Origin: Bacteroidales bacterium
Lineage (GTDB): Bacteria > Bacteroidota > Bacteroidia > Bacteroidales > UBA932
NCBI GenBank assembly: GCA_017627955.1
Contig: JAGAFU010000001.1
Span: 1-64,000 of the forward strand
Direction: 5' to 3'
DNA length: 64,000 nucleotides
A program made the translations under genes and the position numbers. The notes under the pieces were generated by a model that had not been told where the DNA came from, made no database searches, and saw nothing but the letters and a program-made list of their open reading frames with translations. The first letter of the stretch is position 1. Each line of letters opens with the position of its first letter. Shown piece after piece: positions 16,734 through 25,155 of this stretch.

Positions 16734-17822
16734 TTAGTCGCTACTTGCCAAAAGCTCTTTGATCGTGGTGTAGATCCGTTCACCACGGAGCCCGCGTTGA
16801 AGAATGGTCCCGTCGGGGGAGAAGAGGATAAGATGCGGGATAGCGTTGACCTGGTAGGTCTCAGAGGGAATATTTCCGGCATCAAGGATCTGGCTCCAAG
16901 GAAGCTTGAGTTTTTCCAACTCTTTCAAAGTGTCCTCCCTTTTATCATTGACGGCCACGCTCACAATGTCGAAGGACTCTCCGGCAAACGCCTCGTAAGT
17001 CTTTAGAAGATAAGACATTTCCGCTTTGCATGGACCGCACCATGAAGCCCAGTGGTCGAGGAGGATGTATTTCCCTTTCCCTACGTAGTCGGAAAGACGG
17101 GCATCTGTCCCGTCCAGGTTCCCTCCTTGGACAAGATAGTCCGTGAATATTTTCCCCGGCGCTGTGGCTGAAGATTTCCTGATGGACTCGTAAGCTTTCC
17201 GGACGAGGTAGAAGTCCCGGACTTTCTTGGAGACTTCCTTGTGCCTTGCCAGGAAACGTGCGGTGTCTGTGGACGCTAGATCCTCCATCACGATCGCTCC
17301 GAACAGGTTGTCCGGATTGGCCCTGACTACCGAGTCGGCCAGATCCGCCTGCATGGTTAAATACTTACTGGTAATCTTGTCCCACTCGGAATTGTATTCC
17401 ACGGTCGAAAGACTTGATTTGACGGCATCAAGTTCCTTCCGCTCTTTGTTCCGTTGAGCGTTGAAACCGTAGAATCTCTTGTGGTAGAGGTTATTCTGAT
17501 CCACCAGGGGAGTGCCGTACTCTATCCGCTCGTCAATGTCAGCGGTCACTTTCCCACGTTCCAGGATAAATCTGACCCTTTCTTTCCCTCTCCCGAGGTA
17601 AACGTATGCGGGCTCCCCAATCCGGCCTTTGAGATTGAATCCGTTATCCTTCACCAGGCTTGTGCCCAAGGTGTCTTTTGAGTTGAGATCCACGAGATAA
17701 ACCTCGGTCCCGTCCGGAGCCGTGTAAATGCCGTTGATCTCGTAATGTCCACCGGAAGAGGAGCATCCGGTCACGCCAAGAGTGGCGAGTGCCAGAAGAA
17801 AAGCGATCTTATGGATATTCAT
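16734..17822 (-). CDS. Thioredoxin-like lipoprotein (DUF4369 + TlpA/AhpC-TSA)
   Basis: Envelope-anchored thiol-disulfide oxidoreductase. The signal peptide ends at the lipobox GVTGC (about residue 20). A DUF4369-type beta domain follows (YEINGIYTAPDGTEVYL, about 28-115), then a helical linker. The C-terminal thioredoxin fold (about 235-362) has the active site WASWCGPCKAEM (about 260-271) and the cis-Pro loop AIPHLILF. At 362 aa it is typical for Bacteroidetes. It lies between the MFS gene and the aldo/keto reductase with 3-bp gaps on both sides, so it is co-transcribed with the sugar-oxidation genes. Why a disulfide reductase is needed there is unclear. Confidence 0.92.
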   Translation of the reverse strand: MNIHKIAFLLALATLGVTGCSSSGGHYEINGIYTAPDGTEVYLVDLNSKDTLGTSLVKDNGFNLKGRIGEPAYVYLGRGKERVRFILERGKVTADIDERIEYGTPLVDQNNLYHKRFYGFNAQRNKERKELDAVKSSLSTVEYNSEWDKITSKYLTMQADLADSVVRANPDNLFGAIVMEDLASTDTARFLARHKEVSKKVRDFYLVRKAYESIRKSSATAPGKIFTDYLVQGGNLDGTDARLSDYVGKGKYILLDHWASWCGPCKAEMSYLLKTYEAFAGESFDIVSVAVNDKREDTLKELEKLKLPWSQILDAGNIPSETYQVNAIPHLILFSPDGTILQRGLRGERIYTTIKELLASSD

Positions 17823-17825
17823 TTT

Positions 17826-18977
17826 TTATTTGCGGACAAGGGTAGAGTAATACAAGAGGTAAAGGGCGCCGATGAACATGACGGCAACCGCTCCGGCCTG
17901 CCCGGCAGCGTCAGAGGCCAATCCCATCAGGAGCGGGAATATGGTCCCTCCGAAAAGCCCCATGATCATGAGTCCCGAAACCTCGTTCTGTTTGTCCGGC
18001 ACCGCCAGCAGGGCCTGGGAGAACACGATGGAAAACAGGTTTGAGTTCGCTAGACCTATCATTATGATCGCCGCGTAGAGGATAGCTTTCGTGTGTCCGA
18101 AGATCATCAGGCACATGGCCAGGGCCATCAGGACAATGTTCAGCATGAAGAATCTCTTATGACTGAACTTTGAAAGGATGAACGATCCCAGCAGGCTTCC
18201 TATCGTTCGGCAGATGAAGTACAGGCTGGTCGCGAACCCGGCCTGGGTGAGGGTCATCCCGACGCGTTCCATCAGGAGTTTCGGTGCGGTCGTGTTGGTC
18301 CCGACATCGATTCCCACATGGCACATGATGCTGAGGAAAGAGAAAAGCACGAAGGGCTTCCCGAGAAGCTTAAGGCAGTCCGCGAATCCGGAGGCCTTTT
18401 CACTGACCGTCTCCCTTTCGATTGACGTCCCTCCCAGAAGAAGAGCCGCCACTATGCCGATTATACCATAGACCGGGAAAAGGAGCCTCCAGCCCAGGCC
18501 GAAAGAGGGGAGGGCGGCAGTTGCTCCCCACATGGCTATATACGGGGCCATGAAAGAGGCGATGGCTTTCACAAACTGCCCGAAAGTCATCGTGCTGGCC
18601 AGACCATCTCCTTTTACTATATTGGCTATGAGTGGGTTGAGGGAGGTCTGCATTATGGCGTTACCGATTCCGAGGAGGGAGAACGCGGCAAGCATGAGGC
18701 CGTAGCTTTCCCCGAAAATGGGCAGGAGAAGTGAGGCGATGGTAATGGCCAGGGACAGAAGGACGGTGTTCTTCCGTCCGATCTTGTTCATCAGCATCCC
18801 GGTCGGGACGGAGAAAATGAGAAACCAGAAGAATACAAGTGACGGGAATATGTTGGCAGCCGTGTCACTTAGTCCTAGGTCGGATTGCACGTAGTTGGAC
18901 GCTATGCCCACAAGGTCCACGAACCCCATGGCGAAGAAGCACAGCATCACGGGGATGAGTTGTAACTTCTTATTCAT
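17826..18977 (-). CDS. MFS sugar transporter (FHS/FucP-like)
   Basis: Predicted proton-coupled sugar permease of the inner membrane. The 383 aa form about 12 membrane segments in two six-helix halves. The MFS loop 2-3 motif is present as GMLMNKIGRKN (about 60-70). The N-terminal half has PNP-like substrate loops (QTSLNPLIANI near 112) found in the fucose-galactose-gluconate permease group. It follows the Gfo/Idh gene after 3 bp in the five-gene operon, so its substrate is probably the sugar, or the product, handled by the extracytoplasmic oxidoreductase and isomerase. Confidence 0.88.
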   Translation of the reverse strand: MNKKLQLIPVMLCFFAMGFVDLVGIASNYVQSDLGLSDTAANIFPSLVFFWFLIFSVPTGMLMNKIGRKNTVLLSLAITIASLLLPIFGESYGLMLAAFSLLGIGNAIMQTSLNPLIANIVKGDGLASTMTFGQFVKAIASFMAPYIAMWGATAALPSFGLGWRLLFPVYGIIGIVAALLLGGTSIERETVSEKASGFADCLKLLGKPFVLFSFLSIMCHVGIDVGTNTTAPKLLMERVGMTLTQAGFATSLYFICRTIGSLLGSFILSKFSHKRFFMLNIVLMALAMCLMIFGHTKAILYAAIIMIGLANSNLFSIVFSQALLAVPDKQNEVSGLMIMGLFGGTIFPLLMGLASDAAGQAGAVAVMFIGALYLLYYSTLVRK

Positions 18978-18980
18978 GGA

Positions 18981-20339
18981 TTAGATGTATTTGAACGGCT
19001 TGAACGGCCTTCCTCCTGCCATGATCTCCTGCTTGTTCTCGTCGAAGGTCACTTTCTCGCCGGAACGGACAGCGGCATTGGTCATGATCGTGGCGATGGA
19101 GTGGTTGTAGCCGGCCTGGACCGGGGCGTTGGTCTCCTTGCGGCTCTTCACGCACTCCATCCAGTTCCTCATGTGGAGGTAGGTCATGTCGTCTCCGCCC
19201 GTGTTCGCTCCTGTCTCGATCTTGATCGAAGGCAGTTTGAAGGTCTCGAGCAAATTGGCCTTCATCCCCATCTCATTCGCGGCCCACTCTTCAAGGCCTC
19301 CGGCGGAGGTCACTTCATTCGTGTCGAGGTTGAGGGTTCCACCATTGGAGAAATAAAGTTCTTTAGTGCCTCCCGCCCCGTTGGTGAACCTGGAAGTATA
19401 AAGCACCTGGAACCCGTCACCGGATCCTTCCGGGCCGTAATCCATCACGGCGGTCAGGGTGTCATAGTTGCGGCGGCCATCCTTCCAAAGATAGATGCCT
19501 CCGTTGGCGGCCACGCTCCGGGGGTGGCTGAGACCTGTGAACCAGTGGACAGTGTCGATCTGATGGGACATCCACTGACCGGGTATGCCGGAGGAATATG
19601 GCCAGAACAATCTGTATTCCAGATATTTCCTGGGATCCCAAGGCTCGAATGGACGGTTGCAGAGGAACCTCTTCCAGTCGGTGTCCTCCTCACGGCATTC
19701 GGCGACAAGGGCCGGACGGCGCCAGCGGCCCGGCTGGTTGACATTCCAGCTCATCTCGACCATGGTAATCTGGCCGAACTTGCCGGAGTTGATGTAGTCG
19801 TAAGCGGCCTGGTAATTGGGGGCGGAGCGGCGCTGCGACCCGATCTGGATGATCCTCCCGGACCCCTTCGCGATTTTCAGGGCCTTGCGGGCGTCAGCCA
19901 TTGTCTCGGCGAAAGGCTTCTCGCAATATGCGTCGCAACCGGCCTCAACCGCCTCTATGAGATGCAGGGCATGCTGGAAGTCAGCCGTCGAGATGATAAC
20001 CGCATCGCACATCCCGGATTCATAAAGCTCCTCATTGTTGCGGAACAGCTTGACATCCAACCCGTATTTTTCTTTGAAGAAGACCCTGGCTTCCTCCCGG
20101 CGCCGGTTCCAGATGTCGGAGACGGCAACGATCTCGAACCCCATCTCCTCCGCGCTCGCCATGAATGTGGGAATCAGTGAACCGCGGCAACGGTCTGAAA
20201 ATCCGATGATTCCGACTCTGACTTTGTCGTTGGCCCGCTTTGAGCCTGAATATATCTTGGCGTCCAGCGCCAGCCCGCCGAGCATCAGGCCACCGGTCGC
20301 GGCGACGCTCGTCTTGATGAATTCCCTTCTGGTCTGCAT
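18981..20339 (-). CDS. Tat-exported Gfo/Idh/MocA-family oxidoreductase
   Basis: NAD(P)-dependent sugar dehydrogenase fold. The Tat signal TRREFIKTSVAATGG is at residues 3-17, so the protein is folded and cofactor-loaded before export. The Rossmann domain (about 40-165) contains VGIIGFSDR and the catalytic-type motif CEKPFAETM (Lys, near 142). The C-terminal alpha/beta domain carries QWMSHQIDTVHWFTG, whose DxxxH resembles the active-site His. At 452 aa it is normal for the exported subgroup. It sits 10 bp after the isomerase lipoprotein. With no soluble NAD outside, it should work with a tightly bound cofactor, as in glucose-fructose oxidoreductase; the substrate is unknown. Confidence 0.92.
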   Translation of the reverse strand: MQTRREFIKTSVAATGGLMLGGLALDAKIYSGSKRANDKVRVGIIGFSDRCRGSLIPTFMASAEEMGFEIVAVSDIWNRRREEARVFFKEKYGLDVKLFRNNEELYESGMCDAVIISTADFQHALHLIEAVEAGCDAYCEKPFAETMADARKALKIAKGSGRIIQIGSQRRSAPNYQAAYDYINSGKFGQITMVEMSWNVNQPGRWRRPALVAECREEDTDWKRFLCNRPFEPWDPRKYLEYRLFWPYSSGIPGQWMSHQIDTVHWFTGLSHPRSVAANGGIYLWKDGRRNYDTLTAVMDYGPEGSGDGFQVLYTSRFTNGAGGTKELYFSNGGTLNLDTNEVTSAGGLEEWAANEMGMKANLLETFKLPSIKIETGANTGGDDMTYLHMRNWMECVKSRKETNAPVQAGYNHSIATIMTNAAVRSGEKVTFDENKQEIMAGGRPFKPFKYI

Positions 20340-20349
20340 AGTCTTGGTG

Positions 20350-21219
20350 TTATTTTATTGACAATATTTGTTCTTTCATGACTCCGACGGCCTTGGGCAA
20401 CTGGGTGTCAATGTCTTGCCAGGAACACTCGAATGACATCCTGCCGGTGTACTTGATCTTTTTCAGCGCCTTGAGGTAGGGAGTGAAGTCATCGCCCTTG
20501 ACACCCGGAGCGGTGCGTTCCTCGCACTCGGCGATGTGGCAGTGGACGAGTTTGTCCTTGGACGTGATAATGTCCTCGGGATCCTCTTTCATCCGTGCCA
20601 TGTGGAACAGGTCAGCGATCACGCGAATATTGTCACTGCCTGTATTCCTCGCTATCTGAGCGCCTTCCGCCACAGTGTTGATGAAGTTGGTCTCCGCGGT
20701 CTGGAGAGGCTCGATGGCGACGATCACGCCATATTTCTCCGCCGTCGGGGCTATTCTCTTGAGGAATCCTGTGAATTGTTCCTCGGCCTTTCCATGGTCG
20801 AAACCTTCCGGAATACTCCTCGAGCCGCTGCTCCCGAGCACGAGAATCTTGATGCCGATCTCGCTGGCCCGGCGTATGGCTGTCTCTGAATACCTAACGG
20901 CTCTCTCGATGTCAGCCTCTGGCCCGACGATCTTGATCTCGCCAGGGAAAAAACCATTTGCTGAATAGATCGGAGGGGTGATCGTGGCTGCTAAAGCCTT
21001 GTTCGCGGCGAATTCCTCGTCGCTGTTCTCTGGCATCAGGAACCCGCTCACATTGGCTTCCAGATAGTCCAGCCCCGCCGTCTTGGCTGCCTCGGCCCAG
21101 CCCATTCCGCAGATCCCGAGGTGCTCGTCCAGGTTGAACTCGTACTTGGGACCGCAACTGTGGAGGATGGTGACGGTCACTATCGCCGCCAGTGTTAAAA
21201 GAAGGTGATTTTCGCGCAT
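20350..21219 (-). CDS. Sugar phosphate isomerase/epimerase-type TIM-barrel lipoprotein
   Basis: Xylose-isomerase-like TIM barrel of 289 aa. The start at 21219 gives a signal peptide with lipobox ILHSC (about residue 22), so it is membrane-anchored outside the cytoplasm. Likely metal and catalytic residues are Glu in IAIEPLQT (about 165), Asp-x-x-His in VIADLFHMA (about 205), His in LVHCHIAE and Glu in MSFECSW. The same frame is open far upstream (to 22533), but that part is antisense to the esterase gene and lacks features. It is first in the five-gene operon; the minus-strand -7 box is at 21246-21253. Paired with an exported Gfo/Idh enzyme, it may process 3-keto sugars. Confidence 0.9.
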   Translation of the reverse strand: MRENHLLLTLAAIVTVTILHSCGPKYEFNLDEHLGICGMGWAEAAKTAGLDYLEANVSGFLMPENSDEEFAANKALAATITPPIYSANGFFPGEIKIVGPEADIERAVRYSETAIRRASEIGIKILVLGSSGSRSIPEGFDHGKAEEQFTGFLKRIAPTAEKYGVIVAIEPLQTAETNFINTVAEGAQIARNTGSDNIRVIADLFHMARMKEDPEDIITSKDKLVHCHIAECEERTAPGVKGDDFTPYLKALKKIKYTGRMSFECSWQDIDTQLPKAVGVMKEQILSIK

Positions 21220-21245
21220 GATTAGGAATATAGGTGTTCTCTTCA

Positions 21246-21253
21246 CAAATTTA
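21246..21253 (-). promoter_or_regulatory. -7 box (TAAATTTG) of the isomerase-oxidoreductase operon
   Basis: Exact TAnnTTTG match on the minus strand, 26 bp before the ATG at 21219. It is back to back with a TATATTTA box (21270-21277) in front of the esterase ATG at 21283, so both units share a 63-bp intergenic region. Confidence 0.6.
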
Positions 21254-21282
21254 ATAAATAAAAAAGTGTTATATTTACAATC

Positions 21283-22602
21283 ATGACAAAAAAGGTATTC
21301 ATTATCGTTTTGGCGTTGGCCCTGATGGTTGACGCGGAAGCTCAGAAAAAGAACGTCAATTACGATGAGGCGGCCGTCGCTCCTTATGAGCTGCCGGATC
21401 CGCTTGTCTTCGCGGACGGGAAGAAAGTCCGTAAAAGCCAGTGGCAGGAACGCAGGAAGGAGATCCTCGACATGTTCCAGCATGAGATGTACGGGGTCTT
21501 GCCCCCGAAGGGCGACGGGATATTCCTTGAGACCATCGAGGAGGGGCCGACTCTTTTCGGACAAGGTACCAGACGTCAGGTGCGCATGTGGTTCCGCCCA
21601 GACAAGACAGGCCCGAAGGTGGACTGGCTGATTGTTACTCCGAATAATGTGCAAGGACCTGTGCCTGTGGTGCTTCTGTATAATTATGCGGGCAACCATG
21701 CCGTCCTTGCGGACGAGGAGATCCTCGTGCCGGATGCTTGGTTCCAGGGGCTCTTCGGGGAGAAAGACAACAAAGCTTCGGAGGCAGACCGCGGACTCTA
21801 TAACAGGGATGCCGGCAAGACCGTCTATCCGATTGGAAGTTTGGCCGCAAGGGGCTATGCCACAGTGACCGCTTGCTACAATGAGGTCTCTCCCGATCCC
21901 AATCCGGTCCAGATGAAGGATGGAGTCAAGATGCAGGACGGTTTCGCCTACACAGGAATATTCGATCTCTGGGGCCCCAGGGACCCGTCGAAGGACGACA
22001 ACACCACCTCTCTGATGGCTTGGGCATGGGTTCTGATGAGAGCCATGGACATGATAGAGCAGGATCCGACTCTTGACCAGCGCAGGGTGATCCTGACGGG
22101 ATATTCCCGCCTCGCTAAAGCCGCCCTCATCGCCGGGGCTTTTGATGAGCGCTTCCCCGTGGTGGTCCCTGTCCAGACCGGTGGAGGTGGAGTGCCACTC
22201 GCGAAGAGGAATTTCGGCGAGTCGGTCGCCACCGAGGTGGTCTCGTTCCGCCATTGGTTTTGCCGCGCCTATGACAAGTACGCCGACAATACTGACGCCT
22301 TGCCTTTCGACCAGCACATGCTCCTTGCCTGCGTCGCTCCCCGGGCCCTTCTCGTGGAAGGCTTTGACCAGCCGTGGTTTGACACGAAAGGGGAGTACCT
22401 GGCAGTCAAGGCCGCCAGCCCGGTGTGGAAGTTCCTGGGCAAGAAAGGAATGTCTGACGTCGAGTGGCCTTCCGACTACGACACGTCTGCCATCGGCCCT
22501 TCCCTTGGCTACGTCCGCCGGGCCGGAGAGCACGGGATCGCCCCCATCGATTGGAAATGGATGCTCGATTTCGCTGAAGGAGTCTGGAATAAGTCCAAAT
22601 AA
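21283..22602 (+). CDS. Secreted CE15-like carbohydrate esterase (alpha/beta hydrolase)
   Basis: Closest to the CE15 glucuronoyl methylesterase family, which cuts lignin-carbohydrate or pectic ester links. A signal peptide ends at VDAEAQ (about residue 21). The nucleophile elbow is GYSRLAKAAL (Ser near 274), where most family members have SRxGKAA; Gly is Ala here. Later blocks ALPFDQHMLLACVAPR and GEYLAVKAASPV are typical of the family, and the His of GEHGIAPIDW (near 420) is the likely catalytic base. At 439 aa it has the single-domain length. It is divergent from the sugar-oxidation operon and followed by an SDR gene with its own -7 box at 22607. Confidence 0.85.
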   Translation: MTKKVFIIVLALALMVDAEAQKKNVNYDEAAVAPYELPDPLVFADGKKVRKSQWQERRKEILDMFQHEMYGVLPPKGDGIFLETIEEGPTLFGQGTRRQVRMWFRPDKTGPKVDWLIVTPNNVQGPVPVVLLYNYAGNHAVLADEEILVPDAWFQGLFGEKDNKASEADRGLYNRDAGKTVYPIGSLAARGYATVTACYNEVSPDPNPVQMKDGVKMQDGFAYTGIFDLWGPRDPSKDDNTTSLMAWAWVLMRAMDMIEQDPTLDQRRVILTGYSRLAKAALIAGAFDERFPVVVPVQTGGGGVPLAKRNFGESVATEVVSFRHWFCRAYDKYADNTDALPFDQHMLLACVAPRALLVEGFDQPWFDTKGEYLAVKAASPVWKFLGKKGMSDVEWPSDYDTSAIGPSLGYVRRAGEHGIAPIDWKWMLDFAEGVWNKSK

Positions 22603-22606
22603 TGAT

Positions 22607-22614
22607 TATCTTTG
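22607..22614 (+). promoter_or_regulatory. -7 box (TATCTTTG) of the SDR/CBM9/GH130 unit
   Basis: Exact TAnnTTTG match just after the esterase stop, giving a leader of about 30 bases before ATG 22652. Confidence 0.55.
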
Positions 22615-22651
22615 TAAGACTCATATAACCACAAAAAACATTAAAAGTAGT

Positions 22652-23425
22652 ATGAACGAATATTTCAATTTGAAAGGTCAAGTAGCTTTGGTGACCGGTT
22701 GTTCAGGTGGTCTTGGCGTACAGATGGCAAGGGCTCTCGCCAGCGCGGGGTGTAACATCATCCCTATCGCCAGGAGGATGGAAAAGCTTGAGGAGGTCGC
22801 CGCCGCCTTGAGGGCTGACTTTGGAGTCGAGGCCTTGCCTCTCAAATGTGACATCACTTCCACGGAGCAGGTGGACGAGGTCGTGGCCAAGGCTGTCGCT
22901 CATTTCGGCCGCATCGACATCCTTGTCAACAATGCTGGTACTGGGGCTGTCGCTCCCGCCGAGGAAATAACTGACGCCCAGTTCGAGAATGAGATGCAGA
23001 TCGACCTTTTCGGCTCGTTCAGGGTCGCCAGGGCCGTGGCCGCGAAGGCCATGATCCCTGCCAAATATGGCCGTATCATCAATATCGCCTCAATGTATGG
23101 CCTTGTCGGCAACAAGATAGCGCCAGCTTCTCCGTATCATGCCGCCAAGGGTGGAGTGGTCAATCTCACCAGGGCTCTTGCCGCCGAGTGGGGAAAATAC
23201 GGGATCACGGTCAACTCGATCTGCCCCGGATATTTCTACACCCCTCTGACTGTGGATACTCTCAATTCCGATTATTTTCAGGCCTATGCCAAGCAGGTGA
23301 TCCCTATGGAGAGGTACGGCAATGAGGGCGAGTTGGACTCCGCTACTCTTTTCCTGGCCTCGCCGGCATCTTCTTATGTGACGGGAGTCGCCCTTCCTGT
23401 TGACGGAGGTTACACCTGCGTATAA
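22652..23425 (+). CDS. Short-chain dehydrogenase/reductase (gluconate 5-dehydrogenase-like)
   Basis: NAD(P)-dependent oxidoreductase of 257 aa, cytoplasmic. The Rossmann motif TGCSGGLG lies at about 15-22, NNAG near 92, the catalytic Ser in NIASMYG near 143, and YHAAK (Tyr/Lys, about 158-162). The ending GVALPVDGGYT is typical of the classical subgroup. The frame is open upstream to 22142, but that part overlaps the esterase; ATG 22652 is the start, supported by the -7 box. Its closest family appearance is gluconate 5-dehydrogenase/KduD, acting on keto-aldonates; the true substrate is not deducible. The CBM9-like gene follows after 8 bp. Confidence 0.9.
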   Translation: MNEYFNLKGQVALVTGCSGGLGVQMARALASAGCNIIPIARRMEKLEEVAAALRADFGVEALPLKCDITSTEQVDEVVAKAVAHFGRIDILVNNAGTGAVAPAEEITDAQFENEMQIDLFGSFRVARAVAAKAMIPAKYGRIINIASMYGLVGNKIAPASPYHAAKGGVVNLTRALAAEWGKYGITVNSICPGYFYTPLTVDTLNSDYFQAYAKQVIPMERYGNEGELDSATLFLASPASSYVTGVALPVDGGYTCV

Positions 23426-23433
23426 TTGACTGC

Positions 23434-24150
23434 ATGATGAGAAAGTTGTTTTTAATCGCATTTGCCCTTCTGCCTCTCATGGCGGTGGGGCAACCTGTTT
23501 ATGATTGCCACAGGGCAGCTGGCAAGATCAAGATTGATGGCAAGGTCACGGACAAGGAGTGGGCCGGAGCCGTCCCATGTACCGATTTCAGGGACATCCG
23601 AGGAGATGGTTGGGCTGCCCCGAAGTACCTGACTACCATGAGGATGCTCTGGGATGACGACAACCTGTACATCTCGGCCGTTCTGGAGGAGCCGGATGTC
23701 AAGGCCGGCGTGAAAGACCGTGATGACATCGTCTATCACGACAACGACTTTGAAGTCTTCCTCAATCCCTATTGCGACGAGAGGCTTTACTACGAGTTCG
23801 AGATCAATGCTTTGGGTACCGTGATGGACCTCCTGATGGAGAAGCCCTACAGCAAAGGCGGCACTTACATCATGACCTGGGATTTCCAGGGGCTGAAGAC
23901 CTCCGTGAAAGTCCAAGGAACTCTTAACCGCTCGAATGACACCGACAAGGGATGGTCTGTCGAGATCATGATTCCTTTCAAAGGACTGAGCAGGGGAGGG
24001 ACCGATCCTCTCCAAAACAAGGAATGGAAGGCCAACTTCTCCCGTGTCGAGTGGCTCACGAAGCCCGAGGAGAACTGGGTCTGGTCCCCGACCGGGATTG
24101 TCGACATCCACTATCCGGACAAGTGGGGCACTATCCGTTTCGTTCAGTAA
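23434..24150 (+). CDS. Secreted CBM9-like carbohydrate-binding protein
   Basis: A 238-aa protein with a signal peptide (ending LMAVGQ, about 20) followed by a single domain of the carbohydrate-binding family 9-like fold. Hallmarks are KIDGKVTDKEWAGA (about 33-46), the aromatic-acidic run MRMLWDDDNLYISAVLEEPD (about 69-88), FEVFLNP (about 104-110) and WSVEIMIPFKGL (about 173-184). Such stand-alone proteins often accompany glycan-degrading genes and have no proven catalytic activity. Two adjacent Met codons (23434, 23437) could start it. It lies between the SDR and the GH130 gene, suggesting a role in binding mannosides or glucuronosides. Confidence 0.85.
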   Translation: MMRKLFLIAFALLPLMAVGQPVYDCHRAAGKIKIDGKVTDKEWAGAVPCTDFRDIRGDGWAAPKYLTTMRMLWDDDNLYISAVLEEPDVKAGVKDRDDIVYHDNDFEVFLNPYCDERLYYEFEINALGTVMDLLMEKPYSKGGTYIMTWDFQGLKTSVKVQGTLNRSNDTDKGWSVEIMIPFKGLSRGGTDPLQNKEWKANFSRVEWLTKPEENWVWSPTGIVDIHYPDKWGTIRFVQ

Positions 24151-24171
24151 TATTAATTAGATAAGTAATTG

Positions 24172-25152
24172 ATGAATAATAATTTCCCGTGGGAAGAGCG
24201 TCCCTTTGGATCCAAAGAGGTGATGTGGCGCTATTCCAAGAACCCTATTATCCCGAGAGATCTTCTCTCAACATCCAATTCAATTTTCAACTCGGCTGTC
24301 GTCCCTTTCGAGAAAGGTGATTACAACTATGCGGGAGTTTTCCGCTGCGATGACACGAATCGCAGGATGAGGCTCCATGTCGGCTTCTCCGTTGATGGTA
24401 TCAAATGGGACATCAACGAGGAGGATGTCAAGTTCACCGGCGCTGATCCCGAGGTCGCGGAATGGGTTTATGGTTATGACCCCAGAGTGACCCTTATTGA
24501 CGGCAAATACTATGTCACCTGGTGCAATGGCTATCATGGCCCGACGATCGGGGTGGCGTGGACGACTGATTTCGAGGAGTTCCACCAGCTTGAGAACGCT
24601 TTCCTCCCTTACAACCGCAACGGAGTGATGTTCCCAAAGAAGATCGGTGGCAAATTCGCCATGCTCTCCCGTCCCAGCGACACCGGTCACACCGCTTTCG
24701 GTGATATTTTCTATTCCGAGTCTCCCGATTTGGAATATTGGGGGCATCACCGTCATGTGATGGCGCCGGCCCCATTTGAAGTAAGTGCCTGGCAATGCAT
24801 GAAGATCGGAGCCGGACCTGTCCCGATCGAGACTCCGGACGGGTGGCTTCTTATCTATCATGGTGTGCTACGCTCGTGCAACGGTTATGTGTATGCTTTC
24901 GGGTCGGCCCTCCTGGATTTGGAGCAGCCCTGGAAAGTCCTCGCCAGAAGTGGTCCTTACCTTATTTCCCCTAGGGAGATCTACGAGTGTGCCGGAGACG
25001 TTCCTAATGTCACTTTCCCGTGTGCCGCCCTTCATGATCCCGAGACCGGTAGGCTCGCGGTCTATTACGGCTGCGCGGATTCCGTCACGGGGCTGGCTTT
25101 CGGCTATGTCCCTGACATCGTGCGGTTCACGAAAGAGAACAGTATCGTCTGA
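24172..25152 (+). CDS. GH130 beta-mannoside phosphorylase (GH130_2-type)
   Basis: Five-bladed propeller enzyme that phosphorolyses beta-1,4-mannosidic bonds to alpha-mannose-1-phosphate. The proton-donor Asp lies in [14 protein letters not shown] (about 101-114). The phosphate- and mannose-site elements [30 protein letters not shown] (about 160-176) and LLIYHGV follow. At 326 aa with no signal peptide it is cytoplasmic. Length and motif spacing fit the mannooligosaccharide subgroup rather than the 387-aa mannosylglucose enzyme at 41716. ATG 24172 is preferred to TTG 24169. It ends a unit with the SDR and CBM9-like genes and would degrade longer mannosides delivered by the main locus. Confidence 0.88.
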   Translation: MNNNFPWEERPFGSKEVMWRYSKNPIIPRDLLSTSNSIFNSAVVPFEKGDYNYAGVFRCDDTNRRMRLHVGFSVDGIKWDINEEDVKFTGADPEVAEWVYGYDPRVTLIDGKYYVTWCNGYHGPTIGVAWTTDFEEFHQLENAFLPYNRNGVMFPKKIGGKFAMLSRPSDTGHTAFGDIFYSESPDLEYWGHHRHVMAPAPFEVSAWQCMKIGAGPVPIETPDGWLLIYHGVLRSCNGYVYAFGSALLDLEQPWKVLARSGPYLISPREIYECAGDVPNVTFPCAALHDPETGRLAVYYGCADSVTGLAFGYVPDIVRFTKENSIV

Positions 25153-25155
25153 CAA

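Noticed and set aside
21220..22533. Minus-strand extension of the isomerase frame to a 727-aa protein
   Set aside because: The upstream part is fully antisense to the CE15-like gene, has no domain features, and the lipoprotein signal and -7 box place the start at 21219.
22142..22651. Longer start for the SDR gene inside the esterase
   Set aside because: The overlap would be over 450 bp and the extra residues look like an out-of-frame reading; a -7 box and the normal SDR N terminus lie at 22607-22652.
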